A DNA stretch of 64,000 nt, from assembly GCF_900230225.1 (NCBI RefSeq), contig NZ_OCNH01000001.1:2294001-2358000 (forward strand), given 5' to 3'. The translations under genes and the position numbers were made by a program. Source of the DNA: Spirosoma fluviale (GTDB taxonomy: Bacteria; Bacteroidota; Bacteroidia; Cytophagales; Spirosomataceae). Of this stretch, positions 1 to 9,471 are shown in pieces (the stretch's first letter is position 1; every line of letters starts with the position of its first letter). The notes under the pieces are model-generated. The model saw only the letters and a program-made list of their open reading frames with translations. It was not told the DNA's origin and ran no database searches.

Positions 1-1
1 C

Positions 2-1153
2 AAAACGGCCGATCAGACCTATCGTATCTTTATTGAAACAATGAACGAAGGGGCCGTAACCCTTAATCGGTCAGGCCTTATTCTATACAGTAACTCGGCT
101 TTTGCAGCTATGGTCGATTTACCCCTTACCAAAGTATTTGGCTTATCCTTCCGGCAGTTTGTTGCCGACCACTCTCAGGAAGCATTCGATACTCTTTTTA
201 AAGTAGGCTGGACTGGAAATCACAAAGCCGAGCTTTTGGTGACTACTACCACTAGTAAACGCGTGCCCTGCCAGTTGTCCGTAACGCCGATGCAGTTGGA
301 TGGCGGAGATTGCCTGAGTCTTATTCTAACGGACTTAACGGCCCAGAAAGAGACGGAGAAGCTGTTGAAGGTAAAGAACGAGCAACTGGCGCAAACGAAT
401 ACAGCGCTGGAAATTAGCAACCAGGCATTGAACCGGTCCAATAGTAATCTCCAGCAATTTGCCTATGTAGCCAGCCATGATTTGCAGGAACCTTTGCGGA
501 AGGTCCAGCAATTCGGTGATCTGCTCAAAAACCGCTATGCCGACCAATTGGGCGATGGCGTTAATTACCTCGAACGAATGCAGTCGGCAGCTAGTCGTAT
601 GTCGACGCTCATTCGTGATCTGCTGAGCTTCTCTCGTATTTCAACTCAACAGGATACGATTGCGCCGGTTTCGCTGGCGGCTGTATTCAAAAATGTGCTG
701 AATGATCTGGACCTGCGCATTCAGGAAACAAACGCAATTATCGCAATCGATCCACTACCGGGCCTCCAGGGTGACCAGTCGCAGTTGGAGCAGTTATTTC
801 AGAACCTGGTGAGTAATGCGTTAAAGTTCCGCCGTCCAGACGTGCGCCCCGTTATTCGCGTATGCGCCGAACGAGTGCCCGCCAGGCAGTTACCCGCATC
901 CGTCAAACCAACCCAGCAAACGAAAGCCTACCATCGAATCGACGTGGCCGACAATGGGATTGGCTTTGAGGAGAAGTACGTTGACCGGATCTTTCAGGTA
1001 TTCCAGCGGCTCCATGGCAAAAACGAATTTGTTGGAACGGGTATCGGTCTGGCTATTTGTGAGAAAGTAGTGGCTAACCACGGGGGAGCCATCAGTGCCA
1101 GCAGCCAGCTCGGCCAGGGGGCCACCTTCAGCGTATACCTACCGGAGTTTTAG
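2..1153 (+). CDS. PAS-domain sensor histidine kinase, 5' end outside the window
   Basis: This is the C-terminal part of a sensor kinase. The reading frame is open from base 2 and the 13 codons before the first ATG (base 41) already encode PAS-like sequence (QTYRIFIETMNEG), so the true start lies upstream of the window. Counting from the ATG at 41: PAS fold to about residue 100, a coiled linker 101-140, the HisKA dimerisation helix with phospho-accepting His146 in ASHDLQEPLRK, then the HATPase domain with N box NLVSNALKF (255-263), G1 box DNGIGF (304-309) and G2 box GTGIGLAI (332-339). No membrane segment is visible in the part present. The ASHDLQEPL type of H box is typical of Bacteroidota and phytochrome-like kinases. 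The gene converges on the azurin-domain gene. No response regulator is seen nearby, so its partner is unknown. Confidence 0.9.
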   Translation, partial: KTADQTYRIFIETMNEGAVTLNRSGLILYSNSAFAAMVDLPLTKVFGLSFRQFVADHSQEAFDTLFKVGWTGNHKAELLVTTTTSKRVPCQLSVTPMQLDGGDCLSLILTDLTAQKETEKLLKVKNEQLAQTNTALEISNQALNRSNSNLQQFAYVASHDLQEPLRKVQQFGDLLKNRYADQLGDGVNYLERMQSAASRMSTLIRDLLSFSRISTQQDTIAPVSLAAVFKNVLNDLDLRIQETNAIIAIDPLPGLQGDQSQLEQLFQNLVSNALKFRRPDVRPVIRVCAERVPARQLPASVKPTQQTKAYHRIDVADNGIGFEEKYVDRIFQVFQRLHGKNEFVGTGIGLAICEKVVANHGGAISASSQLGQGATFSVYLPEF

Positions 1154-1169
1154 TTATTAGTTATTGGTT

Positions 1170-1245
1170 AATGGTCATTAGTTATTCAGTTGATGGAATT
1201 TGACTAGCAGCGTCTTACTCAGTAACTCAATAACTAATAACCATT
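1170..1245. terminator. AT-rich inverted repeat between convergent genes
   Basis: Bases 1170-1186 pair with 1229-1245 (17 bp, one mismatch), with a loop of about 42 bases. Both arms and the flanks are built from the same short words (TTAGTTATT and its complement AATAACTAA, AATGG/CCATT), which recur several times between 1151 and 1263. It sits exactly between two convergent genes, so a shared terminator is the simplest reading; the word repetition suggests it may also belong to a dispersed repeat family. Confidence 0.5.
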
Positions 1246-1269
1246 AACTCAATAACCATTAACCAGCAA

Positions 1270-3438
1270 CTACTTCACTACTTTCATGGTCCCCTGCATT
1301 ACGTAGAAGTGACCAGGCACGGAACATTCGTATGTGTAGTCGCCGGGTTTATCGGGGGCGATAAAGTAGATCGACTCGTTGGTGTTGGGCTGGAGCAGAT
1401 TCGTGTGATACAGTACTTTATCCGTTTGCGGGACGTAGTTCTTCTCCTGTCCTTCCAGTCCCAGTTTCATAGCCAGTTCGCCCACCTGAATAGCCGAACC
1501 GGGCATTACTACCACGAAGTTATGAAGCATGTCGTCTTCGTTATTAAAGACAACCCGCACCTTGCTACCGGCTTTCACCTGAAACTGCTCGGTCGAGAAT
1601 TTGAGGCCGGGTTTGGTTCCCACATTGATCGTATAGTCCGGCTCACCCCAGGAAGCGGGCATCTCAGTAATTCGCTTGGCCACTGCCTTACCCGAAGCGT
1701 TAACCACACCGGCCGGTTTAGCCGAGGTCGTTTTCAGGCCCGTAGCTTTACGACCCACGGGCGGTGCCGTTGAGGTCGATGCCGTTACCATGCCTGAGTG
1801 GTCATGCCTGGCGGGCAACGGAGCAACGGCAAGCTTTTCGCCATCTGGAACATTATTCAGCGTATAATAGCCCACGTTGTGTAACAGCTTCCTTCCGGTA
1901 GTTGAGCGGATACCGGCGGTGGTAATCTCGTGAATGTAGCCCAGCCGTAAACTGTCCACAACCAGACGGGCTTTCAGGCCATCTTTGGAGACAACGATTC
2001 CCCGAATCGGGCAGCCCGCCCGATTAATCACCGGACTGCCGTAGGTGGCGTGGTATTTATAGTTGAAGCCCGTTACTTTATACGAAGCAGGGTCGGCCGC
2101 CAGCTCCTGATCGACGGGCGCGGTGAATTCGATCTCAAACCCATCCGGCATGGCGTGGATCGTTTTCATCTCGAAGGGCATTTTACCCGTCCAGACCACC
2201 CGTTGCAAACTGAATAGTTCTTTTCCGGTCGACGACCAGCCCCGGCTCGTCATGCCCACAAACATGGATGCATCGTGGCCCCACACCATCCGCAGTACAC
2301 CCGACGAGAATCCTTCCCGGAAGGGAAAAACGACGCCCTGGTACTTGCCCTTCACTTTTTCAAAATCAACGCGGGATACGATACTTTGCCCCTGATCGCC
2401 CACAAAAAGCTGATTGTCGAACGGACCAAAACCGCCTTTGGTATTATTCAGCAACATACCCGATGTCGAAATACCCAGAATACCGTGGGGTAACCAGACG
2501 GCAGGGGCTTTCAGGGCTGTAAACTGTTTAGCAACATCGTAAAGCGGTTCGCCGGTGTTGGGCACATCCTGCGGCTTAATGGTGAGGGGCGAACCCGGCA
2601 GGCCCGTCCAGCGTAAACTCTCGGCATTACCCAGAAAATCACCTTTCTCCACCTGCGAAATACGACCCGATCCAACCCAGTCACCCTGATTTTCGGTGTA
2701 GAAAAAATCACCGGCGGCATTCATGCCATAGCCTGCCGGAGAGCGCATCCCGGCCGCAAAGGGCATCATTTTACCATCGGGGGTAATTTCCAGCGTCCAG
2801 CCGCGCCAGGGAACCAGACTCACACCATGCCCGAGGCTATTGCTCCAGCCCACGTTCAGCGTAACCAGCATATTCCCGTTGGGCAGGAAAGTCGGCCCGT
2901 AGGAATACTCGTGGTAATTGCCCGATAAGGGCCAGGAATACATTTTATCGTAGGAATCAGCCCGTCCGTCCTGGTCGGTATCGCGCAGGCGGGTTACTTC
3001 GCTACGCTGCGTTACGTAGATGTCGCCATCCTTGTAGGCCAGTCCCAGCGGCTCGTGAAGCCCATAGGCAAACCGCTTGTAGGTGGGCCGGGCTGAGCCA
3101 CTAATGTAGGGGTTCGAAACAATCCAGACTTCGCCCCGGCGGGTACAGACCGCCAGATTGCCATCGGGCAGGGTAACCATCCCACCAACTTCCAGGATAA
3201 TATCTTCCGGAACGGGTAGCGAAATAAGTTTGTAGAAATCGTCTTCTTTTTCGGGGTCCGCTTCTACTCTAGCCAGCCCTTTAGGGGTTGGTGCCGGTTG
3301 TTTGCTGCTGGAGCTAACGGGTAGCCCGGTTTTGGACTGAATCTGCGCCCAGGCAGCCGGTTGGCCGAACCAGGCAAGGCCAGCGACCAACAGGGCCATT
3401 CTGGCAAAATGATGTATGGTTGATTGATTACGTTGCAT
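1270..3438 (-). CDS. Secreted beta-propeller (PQQ-dehydrogenase-like) protein with C-terminal azurin-type copper domain
   Basis: Predicted exported redox protein. I start it at the ATG at 3438 (722 residues); the reading frame extends five codons further to a TTG, but the signal peptide (about residues 1-31, cut after AWA) begins naturally at this ATG. Residues about 60-420 look like a sugar-dehydrogenase-type beta-propeller (repeated LPDG, PNGN, GLAYKDGDIYV motifs and DTDQDGRAD). Residues about 430-560 form an Ig/CNA-like linker, then a low-complexity Pro/Thr/Lys stretch. The last 120 residues are a cupredoxin with ligands His639, Cys705, His710 and Met714 (CSVPGHFYVM), the same spacing as the type-1 copper site of azurin. 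It is the last gene of a three-gene operon after GH95 and DUF1080 proteins (27 bp gap). Inference: extracytoplasmic sugar oxidation with copper-mediated electron transfer; the substrate is not evident. Confidence 0.85.
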   Translation of the reverse strand: MQRNQSTIHHFARMALLVAGLAWFGQPAAWAQIQSKTGLPVSSSSKQPAPTPKGLARVEADPEKEDDFYKLISLPVPEDIILEVGGMVTLPDGNLAVCTRRGEVWIVSNPYISGSARPTYKRFAYGLHEPLGLAYKDGDIYVTQRSEVTRLRDTDQDGRADSYDKMYSWPLSGNYHEYSYGPTFLPNGNMLVTLNVGWSNSLGHGVSLVPWRGWTLEITPDGKMMPFAAGMRSPAGYGMNAAGDFFYTENQGDWVGSGRISQVEKGDFLGNAESLRWTGLPGSPLTIKPQDVPNTGEPLYDVAKQFTALKAPAVWLPHGILGISTSGMLLNNTKGGFGPFDNQLFVGDQGQSIVSRVDFEKVKGKYQGVVFPFREGFSSGVLRMVWGHDASMFVGMTSRGWSSTGKELFSLQRVVWTGKMPFEMKTIHAMPDGFEIEFTAPVDQELAADPASYKVTGFNYKYHATYGSPVINRAGCPIRGIVVSKDGLKARLVVDSLRLGYIHEITTAGIRSTTGRKLLHNVGYYTLNNVPDGEKLAVAPLPARHDHSGMVTASTSTAPPVGRKATGLKTTSAKPAGVVNASGKAVAKRITEMPASWGEPDYTINVGTKPGLKFSTEQFQVKAGSKVRVVFNNEDDMLHNFVVVMPGSAIQVGELAMKLGLEGQEKNYVPQTDKVLYHTNLLQPNTNESIYFIAPDKPGDYTYECSVPGHFYVMQGTMKVVK

Positions 3439-3465
3439 GAAAGGGACAATCAAAACGTTGACTGA

Positions 3466-5355
3466 TTACCAGATAATTGAATAATTCGCACTGCCCGTAT
3501 TAGTTGCCGTTTTGATCGGCAGCAACAGCTCTTTGGTATTCCGGGGAGTGCTCCGGATGAGGGGTTTCTCATTTCCCGGCAGTTCAACAAAATACTGCTT
3601 ATCGTTTACGGCATATAATCCATTCGGCAACTGCTGAATGTCGGCTCCTTCGGCCACCAGACACCAGATTTCGCCGTTGCCAGCCGTTCCCGATGTTATG
3701 GTAAACGAGTGCGCCAGCTTCCGGCCATTGTCCTCGGCGGCAAACGACTCCCGAACGGAAGCGCTCCCCAGGGTGTATTTGAACACGGGTCGGCCGTTTT
3801 TATCGACATCATATCCCAGGTTCGTGTACGTGGCATTGGAGTCGGGCCAGGCGGTATTCTGATTGGCCAGCATAGCCAGCGATGGCTTACCCGCAAGCTC
3901 GATTACGCTGCCAATAGGCACGGATAACTGCGTTTCGCCACGCCCGTACCACATGGGCGTCGTTTCCAGAAAATCTCCCCGCCAGATCTGGAGGAACTGC
4001 CCTTTCTGAAGGTCGACGGTGTAATTGGCCGCCCCCCGTTCGCCCACCGAGATCGTATGCGTGTGCTTGATGCCGTGGTGGTTAACGAAGCCCCGCTGCA
4101 TGATGGGTTCGTCTTTTGCCAGCAATGAAATCTCACCGACGGGCTCCTCCGTGCGGATCATCTGGTTGAGGGCCATGTACGGAACACCGGGACCTTCTAC
4201 CGCCAGCGTAATGTCGTTACTACGAGCGTACCACAGCCCAAAATTCTTATAGTAGGCCAGCTCGATCGGAAAATCGCCCGCCTGCAGGCTTACCTTAGCC
4301 GATGCCTTACCGCCATCTTCGGTGTCGATAGACAAGATTTTTTTACCGGCAATTTTCAGCTCACCGGCCCCATTGCGCACGGTTTTGTTCACCTCCGCCG
4401 GAATCCAGGGCAGTTGCAACGACAGCACGTATTCGCCAGCACGGGGAATGTGGACGGTTCCCGTAATCTTACCGGCAAAATTGTCGCGGCTGCCGGGTGC
4501 CTGATGGGCCAGTATATCGATGGCCATCTGCCGTTTAGGCGCCAGAGAAGCCAACTCGCTCACCGATTTAAATTTACCCTCGTAAGCACTCAGCTTGAGA
4601 TCCGACAGCGTAACGAGTTCTGTTTCGTATGCTTTGTAGCGGATGTTCCGAAACGCCACCGGCCCATGATCGCCCTGGATCATGAGCGGCCCTGTGGGTT
4701 TTTCGTCTTGAAAACCAGCCGAACGCGTTGGTCCCAGCACTTCAATGTTCTCCTGAACGGTAACACCATTCATAATCACTTTCAGGAACCGCGCATTGGC
4801 AATTTTCTCGCCCGCCTGGTTGAAGCGGGGAGCCCGGAAAACGATATGGAAATGCTGCCATAGTCCCGGTGCCTTGCTTACGTTCTGGGTTGGCGGATGC
4901 CCCTGGTAGCCCTTCTGCCCATCGGGTCGTTTGTCGTCCCAGCGTTCATAAATGGCCCCGCAATCGCTCGATTTGGGCACTTTTACACCCCAGCTGTCAA
5001 ACAACTGAACCTCGTATCGCCCCTGAAGATAAATGCCCGAATTGGACCCTTTCTCCATCATGAAGTCGAGGTCAAGTTCCAGATCGCCGTGTTCCAGTTT
5101 GGTAAAAAGCTGCTCTTTACTCTTGCCGGACAGATCATTGACCAGCACCCCTATTCCGGTTTTGGTCGTCCCTTTCCCCTCTTTGTTGAGGTCGTAAAAG
5201 ACATCGCCCACGATCTTCCAGTTCGAACCGGTTGGTTTGAAATCGGCCAGATTCTGGAGATTCACGGTTGAGTAAGGCAGTTCACTCGATTGTGCCAACG
5301 TGCTCAGCGCATAGAGATGCAGACCGACCAGTAAGCAGAAAAATTTACGGTACAT
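3466..5355 (-). CDS. Secreted DUF1080 (3-keto-disaccharide hydrolase-like) protein
   Basis: 629 residues with a signal peptide cut near residue 21 (ALSTLAQ). Residues about 25-245 are a DUF1080 domain (laminarinase-like jelly roll; family PF06439, some members of which hydrolyse 3-keto-glycosides): see GIYLQGRYEVQLFDSWG, WQHFHIVFRAPRF and the closing GPLMIQGDHGPVAFRNIRYK. Residues about 290-395 look like a PA14-type carbohydrate-binding beta sandwich (HIPRAGEYVLSLQLPW, ELAYYKNFG). The rest (400-629) matches nothing I can name, though comparable segments accompany large dehydrogenase-like proteins of the same kind. The gene lies between the GH95 gene (36 bp upstream) and the azurin-domain gene (27 bp downstream), all on the minus strand, so co-transcription is likely. 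Confidence 0.85.
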   Translation of the reverse strand: MYRKFFCLLVGLHLYALSTLAQSSELPYSTVNLQNLADFKPTGSNWKIVGDVFYDLNKEGKGTTKTGIGVLVNDLSGKSKEQLFTKLEHGDLELDLDFMMEKGSNSGIYLQGRYEVQLFDSWGVKVPKSSDCGAIYERWDDKRPDGQKGYQGHPPTQNVSKAPGLWQHFHIVFRAPRFNQAGEKIANARFLKVIMNGVTVQENIEVLGPTRSAGFQDEKPTGPLMIQGDHGPVAFRNIRYKAYETELVTLSDLKLSAYEGKFKSVSELASLAPKRQMAIDILAHQAPGSRDNFAGKITGTVHIPRAGEYVLSLQLPWIPAEVNKTVRNGAGELKIAGKKILSIDTEDGGKASAKVSLQAGDFPIELAYYKNFGLWYARSNDITLAVEGPGVPYMALNQMIRTEEPVGEISLLAKDEPIMQRGFVNHHGIKHTHTISVGERGAANYTVDLQKGQFLQIWRGDFLETTPMWYGRGETQLSVPIGSVIELAGKPSLAMLANQNTAWPDSNATYTNLGYDVDKNGRPVFKYTLGSASVRESFAAEDNGRKLAHSFTITSGTAGNGEIWCLVAEGADIQQLPNGLYAVNDKQYFVELPGNEKPLIRSTPRNTKELLLPIKTATNTGSANYSIIW

Positions 5356-5391
5356 GATTTAACCTGATTTAAGAAGGCTTTACCTACAAAG

Positions 5392-7869
5392 TTACATGCC
5401 AGTTAGTTCATACACTGCACCGGTCTTTGTATTAAACGTTGTAACGTAGCCTAAATTGGTTGCTTTCGATTCGGATTTGATACCTTTTACACGAATCGGT
5501 CGACTCGTTCGGATTGTGCAGGGTTCGCCGTTCAGGGATTTGACTGTCGCGGTCGTTAACTGGCGATTTTTCCACTGCATGGCCAGCTCAAATCCACCCC
5601 GTGCCCGCAGGCCCGAAACGCGGCCGTCCCGCCAGGCATCCGGCAAAGCCGCCAGCAGATGAATGGCCTCCAGATGGCTCTGCACCAACATCTCCGCCAT
5701 GCCCGCCGTACCGCCAAAATTACCATCGATCTGAAATGGCGGATGAGCATCGAAGAAATTCGGGTAAGTTCCGCCCCCACCCTGGCTGCTGTAATTGGTA
5801 TTCGTCTGGCTGGTATAGCGCAGAAGTTCACGCAGGAGAATATACGCATGGTTGCCATCGAGCAGTCTGGCCCAGAAGTTCACTTTCCACGCCCGGCTCC
5901 AGCCTGTTCCGGCATCGCCCCGGAGTTCGAGCGTTTTTTTAGCCGCAGCGGCAAATTCGGGCGTGCTGATGGGCGAAATCTGCCGACCGGGGTGCAAGCC
6001 GAACAGGTGCGATACGTGCCGGTGCTGTGGATCGACATCCTCAAAGTCCTTATTCCATTCCTGTAGGTTTCCTTTATGGCCAATGTGCAGCGGATAAAAT
6101 TTACTTCGTTTCTCGATCAGCAGCTTCCGAAAGTCCGGCTCGATGTTCAAAGCCGTTGATGCGTCGATCAGGTTGGTGAACAAATCCCACATGATGGACA
6201 TATCCATAGTTGTCGCGGTGGAAATCGACGCGGGCTGTCCTTTGGAATCGATGAAATCGTTCTCCGGCGATACCGACGGCGACACCACCAGGTAGCCATC
6301 TTTGTCGGCGATGAGCCAGTCGAGATAAAACTGAGCGGCCCCCTTCATAATTGGGTAAGCTGATTCGCGCAGGAATTTCTTATCACCCGTGAAGCGGTAA
6401 TGCTCCCACAGGTGCTGGCTCAGCCAACCCGCTCCCTGGTTCCAGTTGGCCCATTTAGGGTCGCCCTGTCCTTTGTCGCCTACGGGGTTGGAAATGGCCC
6501 AGATATCGGTGTTGTGGTGCGCCACCCAGCCCTTCATATTATAAAATTCTTTGGCGGTTACGGCTCCCGTTTTGGCCAGTTCACCAATGAAGCTCAGTAA
6601 TGGCCGGTGCAGTTCCGATAGGTTTGTTACCTCAACCGGCCAGTAGTTCATCTGGGTATTGATGTTGATGGTATAGTTCGAACTCCAGGGTGCCCGCAGT
6701 TCCTTGTTCCAGATGCCCTGAAGGTTAGCGGGCACATCGGTCACCCGCGAACTGGAAATCAACAAATAGCGGCCATACTGGCAATACAACGTTTCAACGC
6801 CGGGGTCATAAACACCCTTGCTGTACATTTCCAGCCGGTCGTCGGAGGGTAAGCCCGCGTTTTTATTGACAGCCGTAGTATCAGTAAGTTGAAACGAAAA
6901 CCGGTTAAAATAAGACTGATAATCAGCTACGTGCCGGTTGAGAAGCGTCTGGTAATTGCTGGCGGTAGCTTTGCGGATGAGGTCTTCGGCCAGTTTGTTT
7001 TCGTCTTTACCGTCTTTGTCCGGGCATTTATCGTAGCCGTTGAAACTAGTGGTAGCCGTCACGAACAGCAGTACCTCCGACGCATTACGAACGTGGATAC
7101 CGGCTTTGTCGGTCTGCACCGTACCGCCCGAATTCAGGGCTTTCAGCCGCAGTTGAAACCGCATTCCTTTGCAGCCCGTGGCGTCTTCATAGATAACGTG
7201 CTCGCGGTCTTTGGGGTTATAATAATTCGGGTCGACCTGGGCGGGTGCTTTGCCTTTCATAACCAGATCACCGTTGCTTCCACGCATGTTTTCGGTTCGT
7301 AACTGACTGCTCGTCGAGGCATCGAAACTAAGCTGACCGGGTTTGCTGGCGGTTAAGCGAATGACCATCACGCCATCGGGCGCAGAGGTGAACAACTCGC
7401 GTTTATACGTAACGCCATTGACCGAAAAGCGGGTTGTGGCAATGGCTTTCTGAATATCCAGATCCCGGTAATAACCGGTTGGCGTGGCTCCGTTAAAGTT
7501 TTGTTTCAGGGACAGGTCGCCCAGCGGCATGTAGGATTGGGTATAAAGACCCTGCATTTTTTTCACCAGCGTAACGGCCTGCTTATAATCTTCCCGGTCG
7601 AGGGCCTGCCGGACCTGAGGCAGGTACGACGGCGATTCGGGGTTGACATTTCCGGAAACCGGCCCGCCCGACCACAGGGTACTTTCGTTGAGTTGGATGA
7701 GTTCATCCTCTACTTTCCCGAAGATCATGGCTCCAATCCGCCCATTGCCAATGGGTAAGGCTTCGGTCCAGACCGCAGCGGGTTTCGAGTACCATAGTTT
7801 AAGATTGGACTGCGCCCATACTGGCGTTGAGAAAAACAAAGACAGGCACAACCAGCGATTTAGCTTCAT
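5392..7869 (-). CDS. Glycoside hydrolase family 95 (alpha-L-fucosidase-like), secreted
   Basis: 825 residues, the usual size for GH95, with a signal peptide ending after about residue 19 (FFSTPVWA). The N-terminal domain carries the family signature [18 protein letters not shown] (34-51) and [12 protein letters not shown] (59-70). The catalytic (alpha/alpha)6 barrel has [10 protein letters not shown] (402-411), HHNTDIW (451-457), SPEN (535-538) and QIDGNFGG (713-720). By comparison with the characterised Bifidobacterium enzyme, Asn402 and Asn404 would be the nucleophile-activating pair, Asp715 their partner and Glu536 the acid; this alignment is from memory. GH95 members remove alpha-1,2-L-fucose or L-galactose from glycans. 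First gene of the operon with the DUF1080 and azurin-domain genes. No SusC/SusD pair is present. Confidence 0.93.
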   Translation of the reverse strand: MKLNRWLCLSLFFSTPVWAQSNLKLWYSKPAAVWTEALPIGNGRIGAMIFGKVEDELIQLNESTLWSGGPVSGNVNPESPSYLPQVRQALDREDYKQAVTLVKKMQGLYTQSYMPLGDLSLKQNFNGATPTGYYRDLDIQKAIATTRFSVNGVTYKRELFTSAPDGVMVIRLTASKPGQLSFDASTSSQLRTENMRGSNGDLVMKGKAPAQVDPNYYNPKDREHVIYEDATGCKGMRFQLRLKALNSGGTVQTDKAGIHVRNASEVLLFVTATTSFNGYDKCPDKDGKDENKLAEDLIRKATASNYQTLLNRHVADYQSYFNRFSFQLTDTTAVNKNAGLPSDDRLEMYSKGVYDPGVETLYCQYGRYLLISSSRVTDVPANLQGIWNKELRAPWSSNYTININTQMNYWPVEVTNLSELHRPLLSFIGELAKTGAVTAKEFYNMKGWVAHHNTDIWAISNPVGDKGQGDPKWANWNQGAGWLSQHLWEHYRFTGDKKFLRESAYPIMKGAAQFYLDWLIADKDGYLVVSPSVSPENDFIDSKGQPASISTATTMDMSIMWDLFTNLIDASTALNIEPDFRKLLIEKRSKFYPLHIGHKGNLQEWNKDFEDVDPQHRHVSHLFGLHPGRQISPISTPEFAAAAKKTLELRGDAGTGWSRAWKVNFWARLLDGNHAYILLRELLRYTSQTNTNYSSQGGGGTYPNFFDAHPPFQIDGNFGGTAGMAEMLVQSHLEAIHLLAALPDAWRDGRVSGLRARGGFELAMQWKNRQLTTATVKSLNGEPCTIRTSRPIRVKGIKSESKATNLGYVTTFNTKTGAVYELTGM

Positions 7870-8048
7870 TGCAGATAATAAAGTTTTCAGGTAAATGAAC
7901 TGATTCGTAAAAGCGTTTACCGACCAGCTCTATCAGGAAAGCATCCGGTAGCGGTTTTATCCTGAAAAATGGTTTAAATTTTCGTCAGGGACAGTATGTC
8001 GGTATCCAAAAGTTGTAGCTCAACGTCATTTTTTCAAAATACCCCGTA

Positions 8049-8091
8049 CATACCAAAGCCAGACGAACGGGCTTCGTCTGGCTTTGGTATG
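8049..8091. terminator. 19-bp perfect hairpin
   Basis: 8049-8067 and 8073-8091 are perfectly complementary (arm CATACCAAAGCCAGACGAA), with a 5-base loop. It lies about 55 bases past the stop codon of the minus-strand curlin-repeat gene and is probably its terminator. The rest of the gap 7870-8145 is AT-rich and should hold the GH95 operon promoter; I could not pick a convincing -7/-33 pair. Confidence 0.7.
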
Positions 8092-8145
8092 CATTAAATT
8101 GTAGTTACCCTGTTACTGGCTTGCCAATACGGGAGCAAATCCGGT

Positions 8146-9471
8146 TTAGTTACCTTTCATCTGAGTGATTGATCCAATGTTGCTCGTACCGATCTGGCTT
8201 ACATTGGCAATGTTCGACAAAATAGCACCCGTCGAGTTTTGCGAAATAGTCAGCACGTTTGACGTACCGCTTTGTAAGCCATATCCGCCCGTACCGCTAA
8301 TATCCTGAATCAGGTTCGTATCACCGGTCTGAGTCAGTGTGGCTACGTTTCCTCCCGTGGTTCCGTTACCATCCTCCTGTTTAAAACGAATTGTATTCAA
8401 ACTGTTTTCCTGCGTGGCTGTTACTGCCTGGTCGTTACCCGTTTGTACTAGCTCAACCCGGTTAAATATCCCAATTGAGTTAACGTTCTGATTAACGGTC
8501 GCTATACTTTCCCTTGCTCCATTTTGCTGAATTACGATAGCTCCTACAAAGCCACCTTGATTCGTATATACTTCATTATTGATGGATGTATTCTTCTGCT
8601 CCACGTTTAAAGTGTTGAGGGTACTAGACTGCGACGATTCAACGGAGTTTCCGTCAGATACCAGCGTCTGTGTAATAACTGCGTTATTCTGCGAACCCGT
8701 CTGTGTAAGTTCTACACCGTTATTATAGCTTTCGAACGACTGCTCGACTGTGGCATTCTGCAACGTTCCCGACTGATTTATCGTGATTATGTTTGGCCCC
8801 GAGGTGTTGTTCTGCCGGGTAATCGCCGTATGGCCGGTTGTAGAACCGCCACCCGATTGCGTTATGTATGACTGGTTGTTTGCGCTATAAGCATTTTGGT
8901 CAATAGTAGCCGAATGGTTACCCCCCGTTTGATCAATGGTTGCTCGCTGGTTAAGCGAGAATGTATTTGCCGAAGCACCTCCATTCTGGCGAATGGTAGC
9001 CGTCCCCGCAGCATCCAATGCCTGGGTAACAAATGCCTGGTTGTTAGTTGAGAAATTGTTCTGCTCAATGCTGGCCGTAGCCCCCCGGCCACTCTGCGTA
9101 ATCTGAGCCAGGTTAAATTCGCTACCGCCGACAGCACCCGTAATTTGCTGAATGCTAGCCGTGTTGGCATCAGTTTTACTCGATCCAGGAATCAAATCAG
9201 TCTGATTTATGATAGCGTTGTTTGATTTAGCCCCATCCAACTGACTAATGGTACTGGTTTGAGCGGACTTGGATGATTGGGTAATCAATCCACTGTTACT
9301 TAAATTCCCAGTGCCTTTCTGCAGGATCGTAGCGGTTTGCTGCTGTCCCGTTTGGCCGATGGTTCCCGACTGCGATGTTCCATTCTGGTCGAGGGTTGCA
9401 GTGTTCGATTGAGCGTAAGCGGAAGCAAAAAAACACATCAGTGCAATGCCGGATAATACAGTTTTTTTCAT
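8146..9471 (-). CDS. Curlin-repeat, amyloid-type secreted protein
   Basis: 441 residues, signal peptide MKKTVLSGIALMCFFASAYA then QSNT. The whole mature part consists of short Gln/Asn/Thr/Ser/Gly-rich repeats with alternating polar/hydrophobic residues, such as NTATLDQNGTSQSGTIGQTG, ATIDQNAYSANNQSYITQSG and NNAVITQT; about 18-20 units are visible. This is the pattern of curlin repeats in CsgA/CsgB, which stack into a beta-helical amyloid fibre on the cell surface, and also of the many uncharacterised curlin-repeat proteins of Bacteroidota. It is much longer than E. coli CsgA (about 150 residues, five repeats). No csgG, csgE or csgF gene is in the window, so its export machinery must be elsewhere. 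Cysteine is absent after the signal peptide. Alone on its transcript: 1 kb of non-coding DNA upstream and a strong hairpin downstream. Confidence 0.82.
   Translation of the reverse strand: MKKTVLSGIALMCFFASAYAQSNTATLDQNGTSQSGTIGQTGQQQTATILQKGTGNLSNSGLITQSSKSAQTSTISQLDGAKSNNAIINQTDLIPGSSKTDANTASIQQITGAVGGSEFNLAQITQSGRGATASIEQNNFSTNNQAFVTQALDAAGTATIRQNGGASANTFSLNQRATIDQTGGNHSATIDQNAYSANNQSYITQSGGGSTTGHTAITRQNNTSGPNIITINQSGTLQNATVEQSFESYNNGVELTQTGSQNNAVITQTLVSDGNSVESSQSSTLNTLNVEQKNTSINNEVYTNQGGFVGAIVIQQNGARESIATVNQNVNSIGIFNRVELVQTGNDQAVTATQENSLNTIRFKQEDGNGTTGGNVATLTQTGDTNLIQDISGTGGYGLQSGTSNVLTISQNSTGAILSNIANVSQIGTSNIGSITQMKGN

Noticed and set aside
1270-9471. A polysaccharide utilisation locus around GH95
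   Set aside because: No SusC/SusD-type pair, sigma/anti-sigma or hybrid regulator is present, so it is only an enzyme operon.
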